NCBI GenBank assembly: GCA_900074745.1
Contig: LT598467.1
Coordinates: 1,302,001 to 1,366,000 of the forward strand
From: Lachancea mirantina
Lineage: Eukaryota > Ascomycota > Saccharomycetes > Saccharomycetales > Saccharomycetaceae
Direction: 5' to 3'
DNA: 64,000 nucleotides
Within the stretch, counting starts at the first letter, position 1; each line of letters opens with the position of its first letter. The position numbers and the translations under genes are program-made. Shown here in pieces: positions 30,746-40,490 of this stretch. The notes beneath the pieces were generated by a model that worked only from the letters and a program-made list of their open reading frames with translations, did not search any database and was not told the DNA's origin.

Positions 30746-31272
30746 TGGTCGCTTAGCTGCGGTGGTGCAATGGGTGCCCCGGTTCGTAGGGCGCTGCCTA
30801 TATACTGGATCGTTTGCGGCACGGGACGCGCGCTCTGATCTCTGATTCGCCATTCTTTTTTTTTTCCTCCTGTCCGATCCCCGCTGCGGCCTCGCCGTTT
30901 CAGGCCGCCGATCTCTGATGCAGCTCGCAGAGCCCGGGAGCCGGGCTCTGTGTGGTGTGTGGGCGTAGTACAAACGCCGGGGCCTGCATGGCGAGTGCGA
31001 GGCGGATGCGAGGCGGATGCGGTTGCAAGGAGCAAGCAGCAGGAGCGTTTAGGGGAGAGGCGGCGGGAGGAGCCGCGGCCCGTGTGACGGGTGTGTGGGT
31101 GCGTCGTTGGCATACTTCTTACGAAAAGGACGTGGTCACGTGACGGGGCCTTCTGACGTGTGTCGTCGATAGTGACGCACAGGGACGCTTCTCTCTGCTT
31201 TGTTTATGCTCATCTCTGTATGTCTGTCGCAGGTTCCGCCCGCCAGACTCCTCTGGACTCCTCCGCACCACA
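30746..31272. promoter_or_regulatory. Divergent promoter region globin gene / SPC97
   Basis: 527 bp. TATATA at 30799-30804 faces the globin gene; a T10 run near 30855-30866 follows upstream; CACGTG at 31137-31142 lies 130 bp before SPC97. This is also where the chromosome XIV-like block gives way to the chromosome VIII-like block. Confidence 0.5.
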
Positions 31273-33630
31273 ATGGATCCACAAAACGTGGTCGACACCG
31301 TCGAGTTGCTCCCGGGTCTCAGCAATGCCGGCTACCTTTCCCGGCTCGCCAACTACCCGCCTGTGTCGCACACTGCGCTCAAAGTCAAGTCGTATTCTCT
31401 GAACAACGTCAAGGAACAGCGCGTCCAGGAGGCGCTCGTCGTCAGAGACCTTCTCAACGTGTTGATGGGCCAAGAAGGTATCTATATACGCTACAACAAC
31501 AGCTATGACCCGGCACAACGCGACATGGTCGAAATTCGGGGGCCCGATTTCAAAATCGCCAAAAACATAGACTTGTCCGTGAAATCCGTGGCTCGCCGTG
31601 TAGTCCGGTTTGGCAAAGCGTACCAGGTCCTGGTCCAGTTCGTCGACCGCTACGAGGAGCCCGAGTTCGGGTCCGTGCTGCACGGCCTGTGCCACGAAAT
31701 CCGTGCTTTTCTCAAACACAAATATCTCCGATGCGTCGTTAACGTCGCTGAAAAAGATTTCCATACCAGGCCCCAGTTCGGTGTCCGCGAACTCGAACAA
31801 TTGCTCGCGCAGGAATGCGCTCCGGAAACGCTACTTTTACAGGAACTCGTCGACGAAATTTGTCGCGAAATGACGCGCAGAGCGCTCATGGATCGTGACG
31901 AGGCCAATTTCAACAGGTTCATCCAGGATTTGCAAGTCGAAAAAAAATTGGGGTCCACCGTTTTGCTTATGACCGATTCTCGTGTCTCCAGTGTCGCAAA
32001 GGGCGGCGCGGTCCTGCAAATCGTGCAAACCAAACTGAATCAGAACTGGGGAAATCAGCGCGACGAGATCTTTCTCAAGACGCTTTTCCGACGTATAGCG
32101 GTGCCCTATTGCCATTTGCTCCATAATTGGCTTACTAACGGCACTCTCAATGACCTCTACGATGAGTTTCTCATTATGGATACGGCGCAATCTGGTAACA
32201 AACGGCTCCGAGTCACCTCTTTGAATAGTGAACGGTTATGGGACACCCAATACGTGGTACGTAAAGACGGGCTCATGGCCCAGTTTCAAGACGAGACCGT
32301 CTTGTTCAAGATTCTGCTCACGGGCAAATTGTTAAACATGTTTCGCCACTGCACAAACGTGCAAGATCTCTCGAACCTGTTCCCAATCGAAAATAATGCG
32401 GTCCTGACCGAGATTCCTCAAAACATGGAACTGGTTTTGTACGTCGACAAGCTCTATCTGCGTGCCAACAGACTGGCACAATCTTTACTTTACGAGGGCT
32501 ACGATCTGATGAACTTGCTACAGGAGTTTCGAACGAATTTCCTGTTCGATAACAACGCCAATTTTTTCAAGTATTTCTTCAACAGAAACATCGTTGAACT
32601 CACGAAAACCCGAAGCGACGCGACACTTGCCAAGCTGAGCAGATCTTTCGCCCAATTTCAAAAAACCCGTCCCAACAACGGCTTAGTACTTTCGCTGCTC
32701 AATTTGCGACTCGAAAACAGAAATTTTGCCAGCACTGTTGATCAGTTTTCCTCAGAACACGCCATTTTCGATGACAACGTAGATCTTTTGCAAGCTCGAA
32801 ATTTCGACAATTTGCGTGATATGCTATTAAAGGATCTGACTGCCAGTTGGCCCGAGTCCGATTCGACCGCAACGGAGACCAATCTGGCATCGATTCATTT
32901 CTTACAATTCGAAATTATCGTGCCTTTCCCACTCAACACTCTCATCACCAAGACCCACGTCGTTCAAATTCAGTTGATCCAACGCTACCTTTTGCTGCTC
33001 AAATACTACCATAAAATGGTGAACGACACCTGGTTCGAGCTCAATAAAAACAAGATATGGCGCTATTCTGGCTACACGCAGGACGTGGCAAGCTGGATTC
33101 GTCGGTGTCGCGTCTTACATTTCCGCATGACCCAATTCATGAACCTTTTGCTAGAAAGCACGGTCCGTGACGTCGTCGCGGTCGAATGGCAAGGCCTCCA
33201 GCAAATGCTGAGTCTCGGAGCGTCTGATGCGCACCAATTCGATTTTTATTTATTCCAACAGCGTATCCAAGATTTCCTTACCAACATCATTTCGCACTCG
33301 CTGCTTACAAAAACTTCGGTGGTCCGCTTACTGCTGCGAATAGTCGACATTATACACAAGTTCTGCAAATTCGTCACGTCCCAGCGCAAAGCCCTGTGTT
33401 TTATGGACATCCATCTTTTCAACCGCTACCAAGATCAGTTGGCGGATGACGCACTGTACGATGAGGACGCGGCCATCAACCGTTTCCAAGAGTTGAACAC
33501 CACGCTTTCGGCGCTCGACACCAGTTTTAAACAGCACTGCACCGCTTTCGTCGAAGGCGTGAAGTATTACAACGACAGAGCCGGTGTCAGCCAAGTGGCT
33601 CTTAATTTGATGGCAGGTTGGGCCTCTTAG
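31273..33630 (+). CDS. SPC97: Gamma-tubulin complex protein Spc97 (GCP2 homologue)
   Basis: Forms the small gamma-tubulin complex with Spc98 and Tub4 and nucleates microtubules at both spindle pole body plaques. The N-terminus has VQEALVVRDLLNVLMGQEGIYIRYNN, followed by FKIAKNIDLSVKSVARRVVRFGK and PKGG-like SSVAKGGAVLQIVQTKL. The middle has HNWLTNGTLNDLYDEF and RLWDTQYVVRKD, and the second GRIP domain has FPLNTLITKTHVVQIQLIQRYLLLLKYYHKMV. At 785 residues it is near the 823 of S. cerevisiae. Followed by enolase, matching YHR172W-YHR174W. Codons are noticeably G/C-ending compared with ENO and SVP26 nearby. Confidence 0.96.
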   Translation: MDPQNVVDTVELLPGLSNAGYLSRLANYPPVSHTALKVKSYSLNNVKEQRVQEALVVRDLLNVLMGQEGIYIRYNNSYDPAQRDMVEIRGPDFKIAKNIDLSVKSVARRVVRFGKAYQVLVQFVDRYEEPEFGSVLHGLCHEIRAFLKHKYLRCVVNVAEKDFHTRPQFGVRELEQLLAQECAPETLLLQELVDEICREMTRRALMDRDEANFNRFIQDLQVEKKLGSTVLLMTDSRVSSVAKGGAVLQIVQTKLNQNWGNQRDEIFLKTLFRRIAVPYCHLLHNWLTNGTLNDLYDEFLIMDTAQSGNKRLRVTSLNSERLWDTQYVVRKDGLMAQFQDETVLFKILLTGKLLNMFRHCTNVQDLSNLFPIENNAVLTEIPQNMELVLYVDKLYLRANRLAQSLLYEGYDLMNLLQEFRTNFLFDNNANFFKYFFNRNIVELTKTRSDATLAKLSRSFAQFQKTRPNNGLVLSLLNLRLENRNFASTVDQFSSEHAIFDDNVDLLQARNFDNLRDMLLKDLTASWPESDSTATETNLASIHFLQFEIIVPFPLNTLITKTHVVQIQLIQRYLLLLKYYHKMVNDTWFELNKNKIWRYSGYTQDVASWIRRCRVLHFRMTQFMNLLLESTVRDVVAVEWQGLQQMLSLGASDAHQFDFYLFQQRIQDFLTNIISHSLLTKTSVVRLLLRIVDIIHKFCKFVTSQRKALCFMDIHLFNRYQDQLADDALYDEDAAINRFQELNTTLSALDTSFKQHCTAFVEGVKYYNDRAGVSQVALNLMAGWAS

Positions 33631-34420
33631 AATGGATCAAGGTTCATACACCCACCCACCACCGTCACGATTTTTACCCAATTCAATACCCATTTGCAAA
33701 ATTCCTTCGTGTCTCATGATATCATCGCCTTTCACTGTCGCTACGAGTGACAAATGGCTTCCTAGGATGCTGCGGAAGCTCAGCAAGATGAATGCGAGCT
33801 ACCAGGGAAGGGCTGCGGCTGGCACGGGCAGGACCACGTTGGCCAGGATGCCTGCCCTGCTTGCAATGGCCAGAGAGCCATGATATGGGGTAATGTACCG
33901 CGTTGGCACGTTTGCTCCAATCTAACTTCTCTCCCCTGTTGTCTCAAACCAGACTCTCCTAAATGAACTGTGGAGGCTCTTGGCCGTCGCTGTGAGACGA
34001 GGGATTCCTGAGTGGTCGTTTCTTTTTCCTTGAGTTCGCTACCATTCGTCATTTCGTATATGGGCAGCGCTTCTTGAACTCCGCTGGTGCAGCTTCCTGT
34101 TTTTGGGTAGCGTCCGCTGCAGGAACTGGAAGCCGGTTTGCAGCAGGATGCCGGCGGGTCTCCTGCTGCTGTTAGCACAATGTCGGCACACCACTGGAAG
34201 CCCAGAAGAAGACCGAGGCAGGTGTGGTAGAATCACCAAACAGGTAGCACTCAGTGTGGTGTGGTTCTGGGCGTGGTAAAGGTGGTAAAGGATCCAGTAG
34301 GTGAATTTTTTCATATATAAGTCCTGCACCGTGGCAATGGTTTAGCTGAAGTTCTTTTAAGTTTGTCTTAGAACGTCAGAATTCTCCGATTCTAAACAAC
34401 ACACTCCATTGAAATTCGAA
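33631..34420 (+). promoter_or_regulatory. Enolase promoter region
   Basis: 790 bp without a supported gene. TATATAA at 34314-34320 is about 100 bp before the start. CTTCC/GGAAG boxes (Gcr1-type CT boxes) lie at 34093-34097, 34128-34132 and 34196-34200. ACACCCACCCACC at 33648-33660 resembles a Rap1 site with a mismatch. This fits the known glycolytic Rap1/Gcr1 promoter type; binding is inferred. A 132-codon minus-strand open frame here (33780-34178) looks spurious. Confidence 0.5.
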
Positions 34421-35734
34421 ATGGCCATCTCTAAGGTTTTCTCCAGATACGTTTACGACTCTCGTGGTAACCCAACCGTTGAGGTTGAGGTCACTACCGG
34501 AAAGGGTACTTTCAGAGCCATTGTTCCATCTGGTGCCTCTACTGGTATCCACGAAGCTTTGGAATTGAGAGACGGTGACAAGAGCAAGTGGATGGGCAAG
34601 GGTGTCCTAAAGGCCGTTGCCAACGTTAACGACATCATTGCTCCAGCTTTGATCAAGGCTAACGTTGACGTTACCAAGCAAGCTGCTGTCGACGAATTGT
34701 TGTTGTCTTTGGACGGTACTCCAAACAAGAACAAGTTGGGTGCTAACGCCATCTTGGGTGTCTCTTTGGCTGTTGCCAAGGCTGCTGCTGCCGAGAAGAA
34801 CGTTCCATTGTACAAGCACTTGGCTGACTTGGCTCAATCCAAGCCAGAACCATTTGTTTTGCCAGTTCCTTTCTTGAACGTTTTGAACGGTGGTTCCCAC
34901 GCTGGTGGTGCTTTGGCTTTGCAAGAATTCATGATTGCCCCAACTGGTGCTAGCACCTTCGCTGAGGCTTTGAGAATGGGTTCCGAAGTTTACCACAACT
35001 TGAAGTCTTTGACCAAGAAGAGATACGGTTCCTCTGCCGGTAACGTCGGTGACGAAGGTGGTGTTGCTCCAAACATCCAAACCGCTGAAGAGGCTTTGGA
35101 CTTGATTGTTGACGCCATCAAGGCCGCTGGTTACGAAGGTAAGATCGACATTGGTCTAGACTGTGCTTCCTCCGAATTCTACAAGGACGGTAAGTACGAC
35201 TTGGACTTCAAGAACCCACAATCCGACCCATCCAAGTGGTTGTCTGGTCCTCAACTTGCTGACTTGTACCACAGTTTGACCAAGAGATACCCAATTGTCT
35301 CCATCGAGGACCCATTCGCTGAAGACGACTGGGAAGCTTGGTCTCACTTCTACAAGACTGCTGGTGTTCAAATTGTTGCTGATGACTTGACTGTCACCAA
35401 CCCAATCAGAATCAAGACTGCCATCGAAAAGAAGGCTGCCGACGCTTTGTTGTTGAAGGTCAACCAAATTGGTTCTTTGTCCGAATCCATCAACGCTGCT
35501 AAGGACTCCTTCGCCGCTGGCTGGGGTGTCATGGTCTCCCACAGATCTGGTGAGACTGAAGACACCTTCATTGCCGACTTGGTCGTTGGTTTGAGAACTG
35601 GTCAAATCAAGACTGGTGCTCCAGCCAGATCCGAAAGATTGGCCAAGTTGAACCAATTGTTGAGAATTGAAGAGGAGTTGGGCTCCAAGGCTATCTACGC
35701 TGGTAAGAAGTTCCACCAAGGTCAAAACTTGTAA
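34421..35734 (+). CDS. ENO1: Enolase (phosphopyruvate hydratase)
   Basis: Converts 2-phosphoglycerate to phosphoenolpyruvate in glycolysis; Mg-dependent cytosolic homodimer. The ATG at 34421 gives 437 residues, exactly the yeast Eno1/Eno2 length. Visible are the mobile active-site loop SGASTG (37-42), GGSHAGG, the [11 protein letters not shown] metal-ligand segment and the enolase signature [10 protein letters not shown] with the catalytic Lys, then SHRSGETED with the active-site His. Codon use is extremely biased to the optimal yeast set (TTG, AGA, GGT, CCA, AAG), unlike the GC-rich SPC97 next door, as expected for very high expression. It is the single copy corresponding to both ENO1 (YGR254W) and ENO2 (YHR174W). 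Confidence 0.99.
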   Translation: MAISKVFSRYVYDSRGNPTVEVEVTTGKGTFRAIVPSGASTGIHEALELRDGDKSKWMGKGVLKAVANVNDIIAPALIKANVDVTKQAAVDELLLSLDGTPNKNKLGANAILGVSLAVAKAAAAEKNVPLYKHLADLAQSKPEPFVLPVPFLNVLNGGSHAGGALALQEFMIAPTGASTFAEALRMGSEVYHNLKSLTKKRYGSSAGNVGDEGGVAPNIQTAEEALDLIVDAIKAAGYEGKIDIGLDCASSEFYKDGKYDLDFKNPQSDPSKWLSGPQLADLYHSLTKRYPIVSIEDPFAEDDWEAWSHFYKTAGVQIVADDLTVTNPIRIKTAIEKKAADALLLKVNQIGSLSESINAAKDSFAAGWGVMVSHRSGETEDTFIADLVVGLRTGQIKTGAPARSERLAKLNQLLRIEEELGSKAIYAGKKFHQGQNL

Positions 35735-35993
35735 GCGCTTCCATTATCACGTCTTAGCCACTTCAAGCTTAACCGATAAATAGAATTTTTATGAAATATT
35801 AAAGAGTTAACGAGAATAAGCACATTTATCGAAAAAAAGGTATAATACTCCTGATCTTATTAACCCTTCTCAATTTTGGAACGTAGTTCGTACATTGCAT
35901 TCATTAATCTAGCATCAAGAATTTCCGAACTTAACTTTCTCACATTATTAGTTCATAACTGTTTATTGAGAACTAATTAACAGACAGGGAAAC

Positions 35994-36452
35994 ATGGCAC
36001 ACAGTGATGCGGGACACGCAGGAATGGATCACGGAGGCAGCGGTATGTGCTCGATGAACATGTTGTTCACGTGGGCTTACAAGGACACCTGTGTGGTATT
36101 CAAATGGTGGCACATCAAGACAATTCCACACATGTTTTTCAGTTGTTTTGCAGTCGGTGCGCTTGCGTATCTGTATGAGTATCTGAAATACTGCTGCCAC
36201 AAGTCGTTGGTGCACCACGGCGGTGCGGTCTCTGCTAATACAGGCCTCACGAGCGGCATGGGAAGATCGCTGCGACTCCGAAGATCCGTCTGGTACGGTC
36301 TTCAAGTGGGATTCTCGTTTATGCTGATGCTAGTCTACATGACTTACAACGGCTGGCTGATGATTTCGGTTGTCTTGGGCGCGATATACGGACACTACGT
36401 GTGGGGAGCACTTTTGGAAGAGTCTCCTCGGACATCGTTGGCGTGCCATTGA
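35994..36452 (+). CDS. CTR2: Vacuolar copper transporter Ctr2
   Basis: Moves copper(I) out of the vacuole. The 152-residue protein has a short His/Met-rich lumenal head (MAHSDAGHAGMDHGG) and MCSMNM. Then come CVVFKWWHIKT, a first membrane segment (about 43-62), a His-containing loop and a second/third hydrophobic block VGFSFMLMLVYMTYNGWLMISVVLGAIYG with the MxxxM and GxxxG motifs of the Ctr family. It ends SLACH like the S. cerevisiae protein, which is longer at the N-terminus (189). Order ENO-CTR2-STB5 matches YHR174-YHR178. Confidence 0.95.
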   Translation: MAHSDAGHAGMDHGGSGMCSMNMLFTWAYKDTCVVFKWWHIKTIPHMFFSCFAVGALAYLYEYLKYCCHKSLVHHGGAVSANTGLTSGMGRSLRLRRSVWYGLQVGFSFMLMLVYMTYNGWLMISVVLGAIYGHYVWGALLEESPRTSLACH

Positions 36453-36942
36453 CGTGGGACGGTGCTGTCGTTTGCCACTCCATTGCTTAAGCTACAAACG
36501 TGGGAAGAAATTTTGAAAAATGCGTAAATACCCGACCTCAAGCACGTTACGATTCACAAATGCCATCTTTCCTGATTTGCTCAACGGCGGACCAAATTTT
36601 CTTGATATTTGTATCGTTCTTCAGCCTGGCTTTCTTCTTACATATGGCAACCTGTTAATAAAAGGCCTATACCATTCGTTCCAAATGAGTGACGGATTTA
36701 TTCGTCGGTGGGTACTCATTAAAGTACTTTTATACGTTACTCATACGGATACCTATTCCGTGGAAACGTATCCACCCATTAGCTACTCATTACCCTTATC
36801 CTAATTTTAACTCAACTCACGTTGTACGTCTGATACAAAAGCATGTGATTTTTTAACCAAAAATATAACACCGCGTCTTCGGCACACGGTGGTAAATCTG
36901 ACCTCCACAAAATCTACGAGCCTAGAGTCGTTTCTCGCTGGG
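36453..36942. other. CTR2-STB5 intergenic region with short repeats
   Basis: 490 bp. Between about 36710 and 36800 the motif TACTCAT occurs three times in direct orientation, with GGATAC and GTATCC bracketing CTATTCCGTGGAAAC as a small inverted repeat. Could be decayed mobile-element debris; no gene seen. Confidence 0.35.
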
Positions 36943-38931
36943 ATGAACACGCCCGAGACGGAAGCGCCAGCAAGGATTGAGTATGAGCTGTACTCGTGTG
37001 TGAGGTGTCGAAAGGCCAAGAAAAAATGCTCGAAAGAAGTTCCCGTTTGTAAAAACTGCGCGAAAGGAAATGCGGCGTGTGTTTACCCTGGCAGAGCAGC
37101 AAGGCGCACCAAACGAGAAATGGAAGAAGCAAGAGCGCGTGGCGAGAGTTTGGCAGGCTGGAAGAAAAAACGCACGCCGCTTAGCGAAGATGGTTCGCTC
37201 CCGGAATACGAATTTGCAGTGCTAGATAAGGACAAATCGACACATGAAGGAGCCGGAACTTTGGCGTTGCTGGGTGGTGGTGAGAAAGACGCTCCTCACG
37301 TGCTGGTAGCAGAGACACTGCCGCAGCTAAAGCAGCAGCGGTCGTCATCTTCGTCGTTTCTGGGACTCCTTTCGCACGGGCAGGAGAGCCATCATCATCG
37401 ACAAGGAAGTCACGTGGTGAGCAGTAGCGACGACGGTTTTACGACTCCGCAGGGTCTTTTGGAACATGAGATCCATGGGCCTGAGTCCACGCCCATTCGG
37501 GCATCGACCATTCAAATTGAGACCATTGCGTCGGTTTTCAAAGGCGGACGCCAAACGCCGCTCGCGTCTTCGACATCGGACGGACGGATCAAGGAAATTG
37601 AACGACAACTCTATGACCGGTTTATCGCCGCTTACTACAAGCATAACCATCGGTCGTACCCGCTACTCAATAAAATAGAGTTTTTGAACCGCGTTTCGAC
37701 GATTCGGGATTTTACCAGCATGGACGGACTTTACGAGGATACGTTCATCTTTCAGTTGTACATGGTAATGGCGATCGGGTGCACTACACTACAGCGTGCG
37801 GGGTTTATCAGCAAAGAAGAAGAGTCCCTGAGCGAACATTTTGCCTATTTGGCCATGAAAAAATTTTGCCCCGTGATGCATCTCCAGAACACGGAAACGA
37901 TCAAATGTTTGCTGCTCTTGGGCATTTACTCGTTTTTCGAGCCTCAGGGCGTGTCGTCGTGGACTCTAAGTGGGATAATCATGCGGTTGACGATCGGACT
38001 CGGTTTGCACAAGGCACTAACAAAAAAAAAAATACAGAAAATGTCACTCATTGAGGTCGAGATGAGATACCGTGCGTTCTGGAGTTACTACTGTCTTGAA
38101 CGACTTGTCGCAACTTCATTGGGCCGTGTTTCCGCGATTGACGACGACGACATTACCGTACCTCTTCCTACGCCGCTTTATGCAGAAGAAATCGATGACA
38201 TTGAGGTCACCAAGATGATGATCTCGCTCAGACGGATGGGCGGGCGGATTTACAAACAAGTACACAGTGGCCAGGCAAGCAGAATGAACTTGAGAATGGA
38301 GGACAAACAGGAGATCATCAAGAAGCTAAGAGACGAACTCGATTCGTTGTACGAACAAGAACGAGCCAAGATTCGGAAATCAAACGAGTCCGTCTTACAA
38401 AAGGGCCAGGCGGCTAGTATCTCATTCCATAGCTCGGACATATGGCTGGCGATGCGATATGCACAATTACAAATTATGCTATACAGGCCGTCGGCATTGA
38501 TACCTAAACCTCCAATGGAGTCTCTTTCGATCCTGGGGGATTTCTGCCTGCAAGCACTGAAGCAGACCTACACACTGTACAAGAAAAAAATGCAACCTTT
38601 GAACTGGATCACATTGTTTCGGACTTTAACGATTTGCAACACGATGCTATACTGTCTGTGTCAATGGAGCATTGATCTGATCGAAAGTAAGATCGAGATT
38701 CAACAGTGTGTCGAGATTTTACAGCATTTTGGTGAAAAATGGGTTTTCGCGGCCAAATGCGCAGACGTTTTCCAAACGATCGGAAACGCCATTCTCGACA
38801 TCAGCTTAAGCAACGGGCAGGTTCCTAACATGGATAAGCTGACAAGCGAACTTTTCGGAGCCAGTAACGAGTACCAGGACATTTTGGACGAGAACGATCT
38901 CGATATATCGTGGGTGGATCGCTTGCCGTAG
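36943..38931 (+). CDS. STB5: Zn2Cys6 transcription factor Stb5
   Basis: Stb5 activates multidrug-resistance genes and NADPH-producing pentose phosphate genes under oxidative stress. The first ATG at 36943 gives 662 residues (743 in S. cerevisiae). The binuclear zinc cluster is Cys19, 22, 29, 36, 39 and 46 (CVRCRKAKKKC to NAAC). A low-complexity linker with poly-Ser and His runs follows. The fungal TF middle-homology region (about 210-600) has LLLLGIYSFFEPQGVSSWTLSGIIMRLTIGLGL and LGRVSAIDDDDITVPLP, and the end is ISWVDRLP. The likely target GND1 lies a few genes downstream, a neighbourhood conserved in S. cerevisiae. Confidence 0.95.
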   Translation: MNTPETEAPARIEYELYSCVRCRKAKKKCSKEVPVCKNCAKGNAACVYPGRAARRTKREMEEARARGESLAGWKKKRTPLSEDGSLPEYEFAVLDKDKSTHEGAGTLALLGGGEKDAPHVLVAETLPQLKQQRSSSSSFLGLLSHGQESHHHRQGSHVVSSSDDGFTTPQGLLEHEIHGPESTPIRASTIQIETIASVFKGGRQTPLASSTSDGRIKEIERQLYDRFIAAYYKHNHRSYPLLNKIEFLNRVSTIRDFTSMDGLYEDTFIFQLYMVMAIGCTTLQRAGFISKEEESLSEHFAYLAMKKFCPVMHLQNTETIKCLLLLGIYSFFEPQGVSSWTLSGIIMRLTIGLGLHKALTKKKIQKMSLIEVEMRYRAFWSYYCLERLVATSLGRVSAIDDDDITVPLPTPLYAEEIDDIEVTKMMISLRRMGGRIYKQVHSGQASRMNLRMEDKQEIIKKLRDELDSLYEQERAKIRKSNESVLQKGQAASISFHSSDIWLAMRYAQLQIMLYRPSALIPKPPMESLSILGDFCLQALKQTYTLYKKKMQPLNWITLFRTLTICNTMLYCLCQWSIDLIESKIEIQQCVEILQHFGEKWVFAAKCADVFQTIGNAILDISLSNGQVPNMDKLTSELFGASNEYQDILDENDLDISWVDRLP

Positions 38932-39330
38932 ACGTGATGGCCCGACTGGACGTGTAATAATAATATTGTATAGACAAGGCACTAAGGATAAAGTGAATTA
39001 AAGTTGATTTTCGACGTATACTAAATTCATGCAACGGTTATGGCGTCTAATATGGGAGAACGGACAACAACAAATGCTGGATTTCAAAAAACCTTTTTCT
39101 TCCTGTCAAGCAAAATTAGATATCAATTTCATTAACATAAACTATAAATTATAGCGTCAAGAAAACCTAAAGATGCAAAATGCTTTACCCGTAAGGCTCA
39201 ATCGAATTTTTGAAGCAAATTCGAATACCACCAGTTTAGCGGTGCGTCTCCGTCAGATGAAGATGCCGTTGCCATAATGCACTTCCCAACTGTGGATAAA
39301 AAGAACCAAATCTCGTCATAACAATAGGTT
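38932..39330. other. Spacer between STB5 and tRNA-Thr
   Basis: About 400 bp, AT-rich, no gene or clear element seen. Confidence 0.4.
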
Positions 39331-39402
39331 GCCTCCTTAGCTTAGTGGTAGAGCGTTGCACTTGTAATGCAAAGGTCGCTAGTTCAATTCTGGCAGGTGG
39401 CA
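39331..39402 (+). tRNA. tRNA-Thr (anticodon TGT)
   Basis: 72 nt without intron. It starts GCCTCCTTAGC and ends GGCAGGTGGCA. Anticodon loop CTTGTAA at 39361-39367 with anticodon TGT at 39363-39365, on the stem TTGCA/TGCAA. A-box TAGCTTAGTGGT and B-box GGTCGCTAGTTCAATTC are in place, and a T7 Pol III terminator follows at 39403-39409. It reads ACA codons. The acceptor stem has the U-U opposition also found in the S. cerevisiae tRNA-Thr(UGU). Confidence 0.97.
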
Positions 39403-39673
39403 TTTTTTTGATTTCAAACAAGGCTTAACTCAAGAAAGGGAAACCGTTTAGTTCACAAGAGTATCATTGAACATACGAAAACACCTAACACAACCTTGCA
39501 ATCATTTTAGTATCGTCCACTTCCCTCCTTTCAGTGTCATAGGTATATTGATGACTTTTTCAAGAGTTACGTACACAATGACAATAATCAGCAACCTGAA
39601 GTTTGGTGATCTTCAGCCATTCAAGATCAGAAGACACAACCCATGTTGACGCATAGATCTGCTTTGGAACTCA

Positions 39674-40354
39674 ATGTTACTGAGGCTTTTATCGTACGCA
39701 GGCACGGTCCTTGGGTTTCTGTTCTTGACGCTGTCAATAGCGTCCGGGTTATACTATGTAAGTGAGCTCGTAGAGGAGCATTCAGAGCCAACAAAAAGGT
39801 TTTTGACGCGGGCCATTTACGGTATTATGATCATTTTCGTCACATTGCTGTTATTCGACTCTTTTCCATTCAAACTAAGCGTCTTTTCAATTGCATCCTA
39901 TCTGGTTTATCTTCAGAACTTGAAACATTTCCCATTCATACGTCTCACGAGCCCCACATTTTTGGCAAGCTGTGCACTCGTGATCGCAAACCATTACCTG
40001 TGGTTCAAGCACTTCAACGACAACGAGATCCCACCACAGTTTCGCTTCGATCCAAACTACATTCCACGCCGACGTGCCAGTTTCTCGGAAGTCGCTTCTT
40101 TCTTCGGTATCTGTATTTGGTTTATCCCATTCGCACTATTCGTCTCGCTCTCCGCTGGCGATAACGTCTTGCCCACTACGACCGCGGGACTCGCCAAAAA
40201 GACTGATGAATCAGTAACTAACGCACCCAAATTTCGCAAAAAGGCCACCGGTTTGGTCCGCGTCGTCATCGACTCTGTCAGATCATACTTCTACTCGGTG
40301 GCTCGCGTCTTTGGTTATAATGTCGATCCAAACAGAGATCGACTATTGATTTAA
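39674..40354 (+). CDS. SVP26: ER/Golgi membrane adaptor Svp26
   Basis: Svp26 loads certain glycosyltransferases (such as Ktr3, Mnn2) into COPII vesicles and retains them in the early Golgi. The 226 residues (228 in S. cerevisiae) show four hydrophobic stretches at about 5-28, 43-62, 65-105 and 140-160, then a hydrophilic cytosolic tail. Conserved segments are FIRLTSPTFLAS, NHYLWFKHF and EVASFFGICIWFIPFALFVSLSA, and the end is VARVFGYNVDPNRDRLLI. Head-to-tail with RGD3, as YHR181W-YHR182W. Confidence 0.96.
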   Translation: MLLRLLSYAGTVLGFLFLTLSIASGLYYVSELVEEHSEPTKRFLTRAIYGIMIIFVTLLLFDSFPFKLSVFSIASYLVYLQNLKHFPFIRLTSPTFLASCALVIANHYLWFKHFNDNEIPPQFRFDPNYIPRRRASFSEVASFFGICIWFIPFALFVSLSAGDNVLPTTTAGLAKKTDESVTNAPKFRKKATGLVRVVIDSVRSYFYSVARVFGYNVDPNRDRLLI

Positions 40355-40490
40355 ATAGCTATATAGGGCTCTTCCATAAAAGTTATCCACCTAGCAAGGC
40401 TCTCAGAGAACTGACGAAAAATAAGCTTTTAGACTTCAACTGTGGATAGGACGGGTCTCACCATATACAAGCCCTCATCAGCCTGCTTCA

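Noticed and set aside
33780-34178. 132-codon minus-strand open frame in the enolase promoter
   Set aside because: Arbitrary composition, no ATG context or similarity, and overlap with promoter elements.
35923-35929. TTCCGAA resembling the centromere CDEIII core
   Set aside because: No CDEI (RTCACRTG) and no 80-90-bp AT-rich CDEII next to it; flanks do not fit.
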